Shown: piece by piece, positions 53,839 to 62,971 of the stretch
Position numbering within the stretch: position 1 is the first letter of the stretch
Layout of the letters: every line of letters begins with the position of its first letter
NCBI GenBank assembly: GCA_934454115.1
Contig: CAKSFQ010000010.1
Span: 1 to 64,000 of the forward strand
Direction: 5' to 3'
DNA: 64,000 bases
From: an uncultured Clostridia bacterium
Lineage (GTDB): Bacteria; Bacillota; Clostridia; Monoglobales; Monoglobaceae
Made by a program: the position numbers and the translations under genes
Notes under the pieces: generated by a model
What the model saw: only the letters and a program-made list of their open reading frames with translations
The model's database searches: none
What the model was told of the DNA's origin: nothing

Positions 53839-54534
53839 TTATCCCTCCGTATCATTGTCAGACAGTTTAAAATCATATTTCATTTCCAGCATGGCAAACA
53901 ATTTGTGCATCACCTCTGTGGAAATCGTCTTGATATCCAGTGCCGCAACAAATGCAAGCGCCTTTTCCTGTTCTTCTTCCGAAACCTTATAAACGCGCAT
54001 TGCCGCCGTCAGAAAGCGGTTCAGCTTGCGTTCAAGCGGAAAATGTATGTCGCATTTTTTCGCCATATAGCTGCGCATAAGCCCCGATGTGCCGATTTCA
54101 ATTTCATAAAAGTCGCATTCGTTATATCCGGGAAAGTTATCGCCGAAGATCCGCTTTAATTCTGCTGTGGTTTGCAGATAGATATATTCCGCAATATCCG
54201 GCACGGTATAGGATTCGATATAGATTTCTCTTAAACTTTCGTTCAACTCGGTGAGCGTAAGCTGGATTGCCGTTTCCACAGCATAGACATAGACCGACGG
54301 TAAACAGTTGCCGACAATTTTCTTTGCCGCACTGAATTGCCCGATGAACATTGTTTTCACAAGTTCCATTAAAACGGCGTCCTTGGTCGGAAAAAAGTTT
54401 TGAAAGCTACCCCTTGAAATGCCCGCCTCTTTTGTAATCTGTGTAATGGTGGTGTTTTTGTAACCTTGTTCCAAAAACAAACGGACGCAGACGGCCAGGG
54501 CTTTATTTTTCGTTTCAATACTGTCTTTTCGCAT
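53839..54534 (-). CDS. TetR/AcrR-family transcriptional regulator
   Basis: The 231-residue regulator has the N-terminal HTH in FLEQGYKNTTITQITKEAGISRGSFQNFFPTKDAVL; the key stretch TITQITKEAGISRGSFQNFF is at residues about 28-47. The C-terminal ligand domain is unlike well-known types. The promoter in front carries a 9-base-arm palindrome around its -10 box, strong evidence for autoregulation. The beta-helix gene is immediately downstream and would be co-repressed. AAAGGAGG lies about 12 bases before the ATG at 54534. Confidence 0.92.
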   Translation of the reverse strand: MRKDSIETKNKALAVCVRLFLEQGYKNTTITQITKEAGISRGSFQNFFPTKDAVLMELVKTMFIGQFSAAKKIVGNCLPSVYVYAVETAIQLTLTELNESLREIYIESYTVPDIAEYIYLQTTAELKRIFGDNFPGYNECDFYEIEIGTSGLMRSYMAKKCDIHFPLERKLNRFLTAAMRVYKVSEEEQEKALAFVAALDIKTISTEVMHKLFAMLEMKYDFKLSDNDTEG

Positions 54535-54561
54535 AAAGCATACAGACCTCCTTTACAAACT

Positions 54562-54603
54562 AATACGCATACTAATTATAGCATGCGTATTTGCTTATGT
54601 CAA
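54562..54603 (-). promoter_or_regulatory. Consensus promoter with palindromic operator for tetR and the beta-helix gene
   Basis: On the minus strand TTGACA (54603-54598), 17 bases, TATAAT (54580-54575). Perfect inverted arms AATACGCAT (54562-54570) and ATGCGTATT (54583-54591) enclose the -10 box. A dimeric repressor bound here would block polymerase. Confidence 0.88.
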
Positions 54604-54684
54604 CGGAAAACCCGCAAAATTTTAATATTAAATTCGCTGCGTGCGGCTGTCCGCGTTCTGCTTTTGCACGGTACTTTTTGACCT

Positions 54685-55179
54685 TTATTCCTGCGGCAGG
54701 ATGCGGCGCGGATGATAGGAGTGCCCGTGGCAGATCGCAATTGCCAGCGCGTCCGCCGTATCGTCCGGCTTTGGTACCTTGGGCAGGTTTAAAAGCAGCT
54801 TGACCATCTGCTGCACCTGTTTTTTTTCGGCGCGGCCATAGCCGGCCACCGCCTGCTTGACCTGCAGCGGCGTATACTCATAAATTCTGACATCGTGCTG
54901 CATGGCGGCAAGCAGCAGCACGCCGCGCGCCTGGGCAACATTGATGGCCGTCTTTTGGTTGCTGTTAAAAAACAGCTCCTCAATCGCCATAAAATCCGGC
55001 CGGAACTGCTCGATCAGTTCGGTCAGGTCGTTGTAGATCGACTGAAACCGCGAGAACATCTCCATCGACGCGTCGGTGGTGATTGCGCCGTAATCCAGTA
55101 CCCGAAACCGGTTGCTCTGATACTCCAAAACCCCGTAGCCGACAATCGCAAATCCTGGGTCAATTCCCAAAATAATCAT
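54685..55179 (-). CDS. ruvC: Holliday junction resolvase RuvC
   Basis: The 164-residue endonuclease cuts four-way junctions. Acidic active-site residues lie in [12 protein letters not shown] (N-terminus), IEELFF and the C-terminal [29 protein letters not shown] is also conserved. GGAGG precedes the ATG. The ruvA and ruvB genes are not adjacent. It is divergent from argG. Confidence 0.95.
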   Translation of the reverse strand: MIILGIDPGFAIVGYGVLEYQSNRFRVLDYGAITTDASMEMFSRFQSIYNDLTELIEQFRPDFMAIEELFFNSNQKTAINVAQARGVLLLAAMQHDVRIYEYTPLQVKQAVAGYGRAEKKQVQQMVKLLLNLPKVPKPDDTADALAIAICHGHSYHPRRILPQE

Positions 55180-55222
55180 GGTTTTCCTCCAAACTTTCGT
55201 GCTATTTTTTTGTAAATCTCTA

Positions 55223-55251
55223 TTGAAAAATGGCAGACAGTGTTATATAAT
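55223..55251 (+). promoter_or_regulatory. Sigma-A promoter of argG
   Basis: TTGAAA (55223-55228), 17 bases, TATAAT (55246-55251). No ARG box is obvious to the eye. Confidence 0.8.
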
Positions 55252-55293
55252 GATGCAATAAGATAAGCATACCACAGATTGGAGGAATTTACA

Positions 55294-56505
55294 ATGGCAA
55301 AGGAAAAAGTTGTACTTGCTTATTCGGGCGGGCTGGATACTTCCATCATTATCCCCTGGCTGATTGAGAATTACGACTATGAGGTGATCGCAGTCTGCGG
55401 CGATGTCGGCCAAGGCAAGGAGACCGAGGGGCTGGAAGAGCGCGCAAAGGCCAGCGGCGCGTCAAAGCTTTATATCGAAGATCTGCGCGATGAATACGTT
55501 GAGGATTACATTATCCCGACCGTAAAGGCCGGCGCCGTTTATGAGGGTAAGTATCTCTTGGGAACCTCCCACGCACGGCCGATTATCGCAAAGCGTCTGG
55601 TTGAGATCGCCGAAAAAGAGGGCGCGGTTGCCATCTGTCACGGCGCAACCGGCAAGGGTAACGACCAGGTGCGCTTTGAGCTCACCATCAAGGCGCTGGC
55701 GCCGCACCTTAAAATTATTGCTCCATGGAGAATCTGGGATATTAAATCCCGCGAGGACGCTGTGGATTATGCAGAGGCGCACGGTATCTCAATCCCGGTT
55801 ACCAAAAAGGATCTCTACTCCAGAGACCGCAACATCTGGCACATCAGCCATGAGGGCATGGATCTGGAGGATCCGGCCAATGAGCCGCAGCTGGATTCCC
55901 TGTTAAAGCTCGGCGTATCGCCGGAGAAGGCGCCGGACAGCCCGACCTACATTACCCTCGGATTTGAAAAGGGCGTTCCCGTTTCCTTAAACGGTGAAAA
56001 GCTGTCTGCCCGTGTCCTGGTTGAAAAATTGAACGAGCTGGGCGGCAAGAACGGCATTGGGATTGCCGATATTGTGGAGGATCGTCTGGTTGGTATGAAG
56101 TCGAGAGGCGTGTATGAAACGCCGGGCGGCACCATTTTATATGCCGCATTGCAGGAGCTGGAATATCTTTGCTTAGACCGTGACACCCAAGCCTTTAAGC
56201 GTGAGGCCGCCATCAAGTTCAGCGAGCTTGTTTATGACGGAAAATGGTTTACCCCCCTGCGTGAGGCGCTCTCCGCAATGGTTGATTCGATGGAAGAGAC
56301 CGTTACCGGTGAGGTTCGCTTAAAGCTCTATAAGGGCAGCGTGACTCCGGCCGGTGCAAAGTCGCCGTATTCTCTGTATAACGAGGATATTGCAAGCTTT
56401 GGCGACAGCCACGAGCTGTACAGTCATAAGGATGCGGAGGGCTTTATCAATCTGTTTGGCCTGCCGCTGAAGGTTCGGGCAATGATGAAACAAAAGAATC
56501 AATAG
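55294..56505 (+). CDS. argG: Argininosuccinate synthase
   Basis: The 403-residue enzyme joins citrulline and aspartate using ATP, the penultimate step of arginine synthesis. The ATP loop [10 protein letters not shown] covers residues 9-18. CGDVGQGKE, the substrate segment [13 protein letters not shown] and [14 protein letters not shown] are conserved. TTGGAGG precedes ATG 55294; ATG 55279 lies before that site. argH follows after a 69-base gap with a hairpin. Confidence 0.97.
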   Translation: MAKEKVVLAYSGGLDTSIIIPWLIENYDYEVIAVCGDVGQGKETEGLEERAKASGASKLYIEDLRDEYVEDYIIPTVKAGAVYEGKYLLGTSHARPIIAKRLVEIAEKEGAVAICHGATGKGNDQVRFELTIKALAPHLKIIAPWRIWDIKSREDAVDYAEAHGISIPVTKKDLYSRDRNIWHISHEGMDLEDPANEPQLDSLLKLGVSPEKAPDSPTYITLGFEKGVPVSLNGEKLSARVLVEKLNELGGKNGIGIADIVEDRLVGMKSRGVYETPGGTILYAALQELEYLCLDRDTQAFKREAAIKFSELVYDGKWFTPLREALSAMVDSMEETVTGEVRLKLYKGSVTPAGAKSPYSLYNEDIASFGDSHELYSHKDAEGFINLFGLPLKVRAMMKQKNQ

Positions 56506-56516
56506 AAGCAGGGTTC

Positions 56517-56544
56517 GGCGGTGTAAAAGTCGTTTTACACCGCC
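56517..56544 (+). promoter_or_regulatory. Hairpin between argG and argH
   Basis: A perfect 12-base stem GGCGGTGTAAAA-gtcg-TTTTACACCGCC lies 11 bases after the argG stop. It lacks a T-run, so it may tune termination, processing or mRNA stability rather than end transcription. Confidence 0.5.
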
Positions 56545-56574
56545 ATTCCTATTTCATGATAAGGAGTTGACAAA

Positions 56575-57951
56575 ATGGCAAAGTTGTGGGGCGGCCGCTT
56601 TTCCAAGGCCACAGATACACTGGTTGATGATTTTAATTCTTCCATCCGCTTTGACGCGCGTATGTACCGGCAGGACATTTTGGGCAGCCAGGCGCACGCC
56701 GAGATGCTGGGGCGGCAGGGGATTATCCCCAAGGCCGATGCGGAACTCATTGTAAAAACATTGGGGGAAATCAAGCGCGATATCGAGGACGGCAGGATCG
56801 AGTTCATGATTGACGCCGAGGATATCCATATGAATATTGAAACCATCCTGATTTCCAGGATCGGCGATGTCGGCAAGCGCCTGCATACCGGCCGCAGCCG
56901 TAACGACCAGGTGGCGCTGGATATCCGCATGTATCTGCGCGACGAGGTAGACGCAATTTCGCGGATGCTGGGGACGCTGCGGCATGTTATTTTGGACCTG
57001 GCCGATGCCAATCTCAAAACCGTTATGCCGGGCTATACCCATTTGCAAAAGGCGCAGCCCATTACGCTCGCGCATCATGTGATGGCCTATTATGAGATGT
57101 TTTTGCGGGACGGGCAGCGGCTTTTAAACTGTCGGGAGCGGATCAATGTGATGCCGCTCGGCAGCGGTGCGCTGGCCGGGACGACCTATCCGTTAGACCG
57201 TGCCTTCGTCGCGGAAAAGCTTGGCTTTGCCGCGGTGACGCAAAATAGCTTAGACGGCGTGTCGGATCGTGATTTCGTCTGTGAGCTGGCCTTTGATTTG
57301 TCTATGGTGATGATGCACCTGAGCCGGTTTTCGGAGGAGTTGATTCTCTGGAGCTCCCATGAATTTGGATTTATTGAACTGGACGATGCGTACAGCACCG
57401 GATCCAGCATCATGCCGCAGAAGAAGAACCCCGACGTTGCCGAGCTGGCGCGCGGTAAGACGGGTCGGGTTTATGGTGATTTGATGGGGCTTTTGACCGT
57501 GATGAAAGGACTTCCGCTTGCGTATAATAAGGATATGCAGGAGGATAAGGAGCAAATTTTTGACGCCGTGGACACGGTAAAAATGTGTCTGCCGGTGTTT
57601 GGTAAAATGCTTGCCACCATGACCGTAAAGAAGGATCGGATGCTGCAGGGCGCCAAGGGCGGCTTTACCAATGCGACCGATGTTGCGGATTATCTGGTAA
57701 AGCAGGGGCTTCCCTTCCGTGATGCGCACAGTGTGGTCGGAAAAATGGTCGCCTATTGCATCGAAAAGGATACCGTCATTGATGCGCTTTCCATGGAGGA
57801 GATGAAGTCCTTCTCCAACCTCATCGGCGAGGATATCTATGACGCAATCTCGCTGTCTGCCTGCGTCAGTCAGCGAAAGCTGATCGGCGGCCCGGCCGCC
57901 GAGACCATGCGCGGCGTGATTGCCCGCTACCGCGAGATGGAACAGGTATAA
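56575..57951 (+). CDS. argH: Argininosuccinate lyase
   Basis: The 458-residue lyase splits argininosuccinate into arginine and fumarate. Conserved regions are [11 protein letters not shown] at the start, [13 protein letters not shown], the [10 protein letters not shown] helix and the superfamily signature [11 protein letters not shown] near residue 276. AAGGAG precedes the ATG. It completes the argGH unit and is followed by a terminator. Confidence 0.97.
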   Translation: MAKLWGGRFSKATDTLVDDFNSSIRFDARMYRQDILGSQAHAEMLGRQGIIPKADAELIVKTLGEIKRDIEDGRIEFMIDAEDIHMNIETILISRIGDVGKRLHTGRSRNDQVALDIRMYLRDEVDAISRMLGTLRHVILDLADANLKTVMPGYTHLQKAQPITLAHHVMAYYEMFLRDGQRLLNCRERINVMPLGSGALAGTTYPLDRAFVAEKLGFAAVTQNSLDGVSDRDFVCELAFDLSMVMMHLSRFSEELILWSSHEFGFIELDDAYSTGSSIMPQKKNPDVAELARGKTGRVYGDLMGLLTVMKGLPLAYNKDMQEDKEQIFDAVDTVKMCLPVFGKMLATMTVKKDRMLQGAKGGFTNATDVADYLVKQGLPFRDAHSVVGKMVAYCIEKDTVIDALSMEEMKSFSNLIGEDIYDAISLSACVSQRKLIGGPAAETMRGVIARYREMEQV

Positions 57952-57966
57952 AAAGAGAAGTAAGAA

Positions 57967-58001
57967 AAAAATAACCGACGGCAAAGGCCGTCGGTTATTT
58001 T
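57967..58001. terminator. Bidirectional terminator between argH and hup
   Basis: AAATAACCGACGGC-aaa-GCCGTCGGTTATTT with T-rich flank on both strands. Confidence 0.9.
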
Positions 58002-58024
58002 CATGCACCACAAAGCAAAGAAAC

Positions 58025-58300
58025 TTATTTATTAATCAGTTCTTTTAAGCTGCTGCCTGCCTTAAAGGTCGGAATCTTAGCGGCTTCGATCTTCATTTCA
58101 GCGCCGGTCTGCGGGTTTCTGCCCACTCTGGCTGCTCTGTCACGAACCTCAAAGCTTCCAAAACCAACTAACTGAACCTTCTCACCGCGCTTTAAAGCGT
58201 CCTGTACGGAACCGATGAATGCTACCAGAGCAGCCTCTGCATCTTTCTTAGACAGGTTTGCTTTCTCGGCCATAGCCGATACCAATTCTTGCTTGTTCAT
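58025..58300 (-). CDS. hup: HU-family DNA-binding protein
   Basis: The 91-residue nucleoid protein binds and bends DNA as a dimer. MNKQELVSAMAEKANLSKK at the N-terminus, GFGSFEVRDRAARVGRNPQTG in the DNA-binding arm and the KIPTFKAGSSLKE end are typical. AAGGAGAA precedes the ATG. It is a single gene; a clear promoter could not be placed in the AT-rich upstream region. Confidence 0.96.
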   Translation of the reverse strand: MNKQELVSAMAEKANLSKKDAEAALVAFIGSVQDALKRGEKVQLVGFGSFEVRDRAARVGRNPQTGAEMKIEAAKIPTFKAGSSLKELINK

Positions 58301-58646
58301 TTCACCATTCTCCTTTTTTTAAAATATATGTGTAAAAACATTTTTCACTGCTTCTCATTGTACTATAAAATGAACAAAATTACCAGAAGTTTTTAAAAAA
58401 TGTTTAAAATTTGTATACTTGCACAATTTTCCGTAAGGCTCTCAAAGCTGAAAGGGTCGTTTTTTGTGGCATTTTCACACTTTACCAATCGATTTGGTGC
58501 AGAAAACAAAAACCCAATCCGCGTTTTTTCGCCGATGCGGCGTGTTTTGCGCCAAGCGCCGTCCAAAGCAAATCAGCGTTTCACCATTTTGTATCCACCC
58601 GCGAAGGAAGGCGGAAAATGTACGTTGCATTCGTTTTTTCCGGTGT
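58301..58646. other. Gene-free region upstream of hup
   Basis: Apart from the short motif at 58406-58432 (shared with 9309-9336) nothing convincing is seen. Several open frames overlap each other on both strands but lack ribosome sites and recognisable products. The region leads into the R1/R2 repeat island. Confidence 0.5.
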
Positions 58647-59198
58647 AGGCACACGGGAGTTGAACCCAATATGCCCTGTAATTAAAAAATCACCATCTTT
58701 TTGAACCGTTGTCTTAGCTGGGCGTTAGCCGAAAGGGAGCAATCCGAACCCGCCTGAAAAGGCGAAATTTCGGCATCTTTCGGCTTGTCATCGATGCTCC
58801 GCGCCGAGCCTTGCTGCATCTTCCGCACCAAAATCTGCTCAAAATTGAATCCTTTTCAGGTCGTAGAATTTTGAGAGAGCGGATTTTTGGTTGCTGCATA
58901 AGCAAAAACGGAGGTAATCCTAACGGATTGCCGAGTATTGGGCGCAACGAAAGCGGAAATCCGCCTCTCAAAATCGGAGTTCGGATTACTCCCTTTCGGC
59001 TAGCCTTGCTTCGTCCGCCGGAAACAAAAATATAATCATTTTTTTGCTTACAGGGTCAAATAGTTTAAACAGAGCAAATTTGTGTTAAAGACAAGGCAAA
59101 AACGCAGTTAATACTGTCGTATTAACGAGTGTTTTAACGCAGTATTTTCACAAATTTGCCTGTTTAAACCATATTGTGTTCGACTCCCGTGCGCCTAA
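58647..59198. repeat. Repeat family R1, complete copy b, interrupted by an R2 element
   Basis: The left end (AGGCACACGGGAGTTGAACC at 58647) and the right end (inverted: AGGCGCACGGGAGTCGAAC, read back from 59197) are inverted repeats of about 27 bases. Inner inverted arms GTTTAAACAG-GCAAATTTGTG occur at 59070 and 59165. A 277-bp R2 element sits inside at 58726-59002. No protein is encoded. Confidence 0.75.
58726..59002. mobile_element. MITE-like element R2, complete copy b
   Basis: A 277-bp element with 24-base terminal inverted repeats: TAGCCGAAAGGGAGCAATCC at the left and TAGCCGAAAGGGAGTAATCC, inverted, at the right, each continuing GAAC. The interior holds further partial palindromes (CTCAAAATTGAATCC against GAATTTTGAG). 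No transposase is encoded, so it is a non-autonomous element at most. Partial copies lie at 106-231 and 26750-26812. Confidence 0.75.
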
Positions 59199-59355
59199 GC
59201 CGTGCGGACAGAGCGCCGGCGTGCGATGGCGGAAATATCATAAAAAATTTACAAAAACAGTCTTGACTTTCCCGACGGTTTGCGATACTGTCTATATTAG
59301 GAAGAGATCATCCGATGATAGGATGAAGAGAAAGAGAATACAAAGGAGAATACCG

Positions 59356-60168
59356 ATGAAGGGACAGGAATTGGGACTGTACGGCTACGATGTTTTAACC
59401 GAGCCGGAAACACAAACATTTTTAGAGCTTTCGACAAAGTCGATACCGCTGGAGGAGCAAAGCCAGCTGGCGCTGGTCAAGCAGGCGCGTCCCATGATGG
59501 AGATGGTGGTGTCCTATAAGGAGATGCGCATGATTTACACCTGTGCGCTGAAGGAAATCCGCACAAAGTTTGATGTATTAAACACGGAATTTAATGTACG
59601 TTACTTGCGAAACCCCATCCGTTCTGTCAAGACGCGGCTGAAATCCACCAGCAGCCTGGGTGACAAGCTGGAGCGGCAGGGCAGGAGCTTTACCCTGGAA
59701 AATATTGAAAACTATGTCAATGACCTTGCCGGAATCCGGGTCATCTGTTCCTACGTGGATGACATTTATCTGCTGGCAGAGACTCTGATTGCGCAGGACG
59801 ATATTACGCTGCTAAAGCGCAAGGACTATATTGCAAACCCCAAGCCCAACGGCTACCGCAGCCTGCATCTTTTGGTGAGTGTGCCGGTCTTTTTTGCCGA
59901 CCGAAAAAAACAGGTTAAGGTAGAGGTGCAGATCCGTACCATTGCCATGGATTTTTGGGCAAGCCTGGAACATCAGATCAAATACAAAAAGGAGAACGAG
60001 GATGATCAGCAGATTGTCAAAGAACTGAGAGAATGTGCTGACATCATCTCCGACACAGATGCGCGGATGCTGGCGCTGCGCAAAAAGATTGAATCGCGCC
60101 CGCACAACCGCACCGAGGAAGAAATTATTTTAGAAAAACTGTCAAAGCTGGATACACCGCTTGACTAG
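59356..60168 (+). CDS. Small alarmone synthetase, RelA/SpoT domain (GTP pyrophosphokinase, RelQ/YjbM-like)
   Basis: The 270-residue protein contains only a (p)ppGpp synthetase domain. RLKSTSSLGDKLERQG, NDLAGIRVICSYVDDIY, NPKPNGYRSLHLLV and VEVQIRTIAMDFWASLEHQI are the nucleotide-binding and catalytic motifs. There is no hydrolase, TGS or ACT domain, so it belongs to the small synthetases. AAAGGAG precedes ATG 59356. A TTGACT at 59263-59268 with a weak -10 may be its promoter. It stands alone beside the repeat island. Confidence 0.92.
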   Translation: MKGQELGLYGYDVLTEPETQTFLELSTKSIPLEEQSQLALVKQARPMMEMVVSYKEMRMIYTCALKEIRTKFDVLNTEFNVRYLRNPIRSVKTRLKSTSSLGDKLERQGRSFTLENIENYVNDLAGIRVICSYVDDIYLLAETLIAQDDITLLKRKDYIANPKPNGYRSLHLLVSVPVFFADRKKQVKVEVQIRTIAMDFWASLEHQIKYKKENEDDQQIVKELRECADIISDTDARMLALRKKIESRPHNRTEEEIILEKLSKLDTPLD

Positions 60169-60210
60169 GATGTTGGGCGTCGTCTCTATAGGCGGCGCCC
60201 GACCTGTTTC

Positions 60211-60621
60211 CTATAAATAGCGCAGGGCAGTGCGCACAATATCCAAAACAGCTTCTTGGGTCTGAAGTGGCTTCCCTCTGATCAATTGCCGAAAGTCTAA
60301 GACAACCTTTTCTTCTTCTGTCGGTATCGTATCTGAAAAAAGATAATTCATGTCAATATCCAGCTCTGTCACGAGTTTTACCAGGGTTTGCAGCGAAAAG
60401 CTGCGCTGATTTCGCTCGATATGCCCGATGTATGCCGGGGTCACATCAATAAGTTCTGCCAATTCCTCTTGTGTCATTCCTTGATTCAATCTAGCCTCTC
60501 GAATCAGTTGACCAATGCGGTCGAGCTTCAATATCACCGCATCGGTATGGGGCGTTCTGCGTGCGATGTCTGTCGATCCCCGCCCGTTCGGCCGAGCTCT
60601 CTTTACCTTCTTTCGTTTCAT
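60211..60621 (-). CDS. XRE-family regulator with basic N-terminal extension
   Basis: The 136-residue protein begins with a Lys/Arg-rich stretch (MKRKKVKRARPNGRG). A Cro/C1-type HTH follows at about residues 35-95 (IGQLIREARLNQGMTQEELA, then VTPAYIGHIERNQRSFSL). The short acidic C-terminal region includes DTIPTEEEKVVLDFRQL. The ATG at 60621 lies 9 bases after AAGGAG; TTG 60630 is too close. It is convergent with the alarmone synthetase gene. The target is unknown. Confidence 0.87.
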   Translation of the reverse strand: MKRKKVKRARPNGRGSTDIARRTPHTDAVILKLDRIGQLIREARLNQGMTQEELAELIDVTPAYIGHIERNQRSFSLQTLVKLVTELDIDMNYLFSDTIPTEEEKVVLDFRQLIRGKPLQTQEAVLDIVRTALRYL

Positions 60622-60748
60622 AAAAAACAACTCCTTGTATATGTAGTTTATACTAACAGGAATTGTTTATGAAGATATTTTAGGTATAGACGATGTTATT
60701 TTTTAGTACAATTAAAAAAGAGCGGTGTAAAAAACACATTGATATGCC

Positions 60749-60774
60749 AAAGGGCAGCCGTGCGGCCGCCCTTT
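60749..60774. terminator. Hairpin terminator downstream of tex
   Basis: AAAGGGCAGCC-gtgc-GGCCGCCCTTT with one mismatch, just after the tex stop on the minus strand. The better T-run is on the plus strand; the minus side has only TTTGG. Confidence 0.6.
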
Positions 60775-60778
60775 TTGG

Positions 60779-62932
60779 TTACTCCACGTTTTTCATGGTG
60801 AGACTGATTCTCTTTTTTTCGATATCGCAGGAGAGTACCTTGACCTTTACGATGTCGCCGATCGAAACCACATCCATCGGATGCTTGACATACTGATCCG
60901 AAAGCTGCGAAATATGCACCAGGCCATCCTGATGCACGCCGATATCCACAAACGCACCGAAGTCAATCACGTTTCTTACCGTCCCGGTCAGTACCATACC
61001 CTCCTTTAAATCCTCCATGCTCATTACATCGCTGCGCAGAATCGGCTGCTCCACCTCCGCGCGGATATCGCGTCCCGGTTTTTGCAGCTCGCCCAAAATA
61101 TCAAGCAGAGTCGGCGTGCCGATCTCAAGTTCTTCGGCCAGTTTTTCAATGCCGGTCTGCTTTGCTGTCTTTGCGATCGCGCCAAGTCCGCCGGACTTGA
61201 CGTCCTCCATCGTATAGCCAAGCTTTTCAAGCAGCATCTCAGCCGCGCCGTAGCTTTCCGGGTGCACCGAGGTATTATCCAAAATATTTTTTCCGTCTTT
61301 GATCCGCAGGAAGCCGGCGCACTGTTCGTATGCTTTCGGCCCCAGCTTGGCGACCTTTTTCAGCTGCGCACGGGTGGTAAAGGCGCCGTTTTCTTCCCGG
61401 TAGGCGACAATATTCTTTGCCACGGCGGCCGAAATTCCCGAAATATGATTCAGCAGCGGCGCCGACGCGGTGTTAAGGTCTACGCCTACACTGTTTACCA
61501 CGTCCTCCACCACGCCGCCCAGGGTTTCGTCCAGCCGTTTTTGGTTCATATCATGCTGATACTGACCCACGCCGATTGCCTTTGGTTCGATTTTTACCAG
61601 CTCTGCCAGCGGATCCTGTACCCGCCGCGCAATCGAAATTGCGCTGCGCCGTGTCGCGTCAAAATCCGGAAATTCCTCCGCGCCGAGTTTGGATGCGGAA
61701 TAAACCGACGCGCCGGCCTCGTTGGTGATAATATAGCGCACCTTGGTGTCCGGTATGGTTTTCAGCAGCGCGGCAACAAACATTTCCGTCTCCTTAGAGG
61801 CGGTGCCGTTGCCGATCGAAATTAAGTCTACATCATATTTTTGGATCAGTTCTTTGATATAGGCTGCCGCCGACTCCTTTTGCGCGGCAGAATGTGTCAC
61901 ATAGATTACACCGGTCGCAAGTACCTTGCCGGTGCCGTCCACCACGCCGACCTTACAGCCGGTGCGATAGCCGGGATCCAGGCCGATTACTACCTTGTCA
62001 TGAATCGGCGGCTGCATCAGCAGGTTTTTCAGGTTCACCTGAAAGACCTTCATGGCCTGTTCCTGTGCGGCCTCTGTCAACGCGGCACGAATTTCCCGTT
62101 CCATGGACGGCGCAATCAAACGGCTGTATGCGTCCTCTGCCGCACGGGCAATGGATGCGCCGCAGGGAGAATTATTCTTTTTGACCTCCGACCGCGTCAG
62201 GTACTGCAAGATTTTCTCGGTGTCCGCCTCGATGGAAACCGATAAGAATTTCTCTTTCTCGCCGCGGTCGATGGCAAGCACACGATGCGGCGCCAGTTTT
62301 TTGCACGGCTCGGCAAAATCATAGTACATCCGATAGACGCTGTCCTCGTCCTTTGCGGCTTTTACGGTCACCAGCCCGGTCTGCACGGTGATATCCCGAA
62401 TCTTTTTACGGTGTTCGGCATTGTCGGACACGGCCTCGGCGATAATATCCATGGCGCCCTGCAGTGCGTCCTCCGCCGTCTCCACTTCCTTTTCAGAATC
62501 CACAAATGCCGCTGCGGCAAGGGCCGGGTCGGTATCGGGGCTTTGTGCGTACAACAGTTCGGCGAGCGGTTCCAGCCCCTTTGCCTTTGCCACCGTTGCG
62601 CGGGTTTTGCGCTTGGGGCGGTACGGACGGTAGATATCCTCCAGCTCGGTCAGCTTTTGACATGCGTCAATCGCGGCGGTCAGTTCCTCGGTCAGCTTTC
62701 CCTGTTCCTCGATCATTCGTTTGACGTCCGCTTTGCGTTCTTCCAAGCTCCGAAGATACGCCAGCCGTTCCGCAAAGGTACGCAGTACCTCATCGTTTAA
62801 TTCGCCGGTTGCCTCCTTGCGGTAACGCGCAATAAAGGGAACCGTGTTTCCTTCGTCCATTAAGGCAATGGTGTTTTCCACCTGCCAGAGCTTTAAGTCA
62901 AGCTCTTTAGCCAGTTGATTGGCAAGCTCCAT
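60779..62932 (-). CDS. tex: Tex-family RNA-binding transcription accessory protein
   Basis: The 717-residue protein has the Tex order. The N-terminal helical region has DEGNTVPFIARYRKEATGEL. A YqgF/RNase H-like domain reads GLDPGYRTGCKVGVVDGTGK. Helix-hairpin-helix repeats include VDLNTASAPLLNHISGI. An S1 RNA-binding domain fills the last 75 residues (GTVRNVIDFGAFVDIGVHQD, GLVHISQLSD). Tex proteins bind nucleic acid and affect transcription and ribosome-linked processes; the exact role is unsettled. GGGAGG precedes the ATG. Confidence 0.95.
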   Translation of the reverse strand: MELANQLAKELDLKLWQVENTIALMDEGNTVPFIARYRKEATGELNDEVLRTFAERLAYLRSLEERKADVKRMIEEQGKLTEELTAAIDACQKLTELEDIYRPYRPKRKTRATVAKAKGLEPLAELLYAQSPDTDPALAAAAFVDSEKEVETAEDALQGAMDIIAEAVSDNAEHRKKIRDITVQTGLVTVKAAKDEDSVYRMYYDFAEPCKKLAPHRVLAIDRGEKEKFLSVSIEADTEKILQYLTRSEVKKNNSPCGASIARAAEDAYSRLIAPSMEREIRAALTEAAQEQAMKVFQVNLKNLLMQPPIHDKVVIGLDPGYRTGCKVGVVDGTGKVLATGVIYVTHSAAQKESAAAYIKELIQKYDVDLISIGNGTASKETEMFVAALLKTIPDTKVRYIITNEAGASVYSASKLGAEEFPDFDATRRSAISIARRVQDPLAELVKIEPKAIGVGQYQHDMNQKRLDETLGGVVEDVVNSVGVDLNTASAPLLNHISGISAAVAKNIVAYREENGAFTTRAQLKKVAKLGPKAYEQCAGFLRIKDGKNILDNTSVHPESYGAAEMLLEKLGYTMEDVKSGGLGAIAKTAKQTGIEKLAEELEIGTPTLLDILGELQKPGRDIRAEVEQPILRSDVMSMEDLKEGMVLTGTVRNVIDFGAFVDIGVHQDGLVHISQLSDQYVKHPMDVVSIGDIVKVKVLSCDIEKKRISLTMKNVE

Positions 62933-62971
62933 CGTATTTTCCTCCCTTTTAGCTCCCGTGTATCTACAGTA

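Noticed and set aside
58400..58704. Three overlapping open frames between hup and the repeats
   Set aside because: They overlap each other in different frames, run into repeat R1, lack ribosome sites and have unusual residue composition.
58647..59198. CRISPR array
   Set aside because: The repeats are inverted ends of two elements, not short direct repeats with regular spacers.
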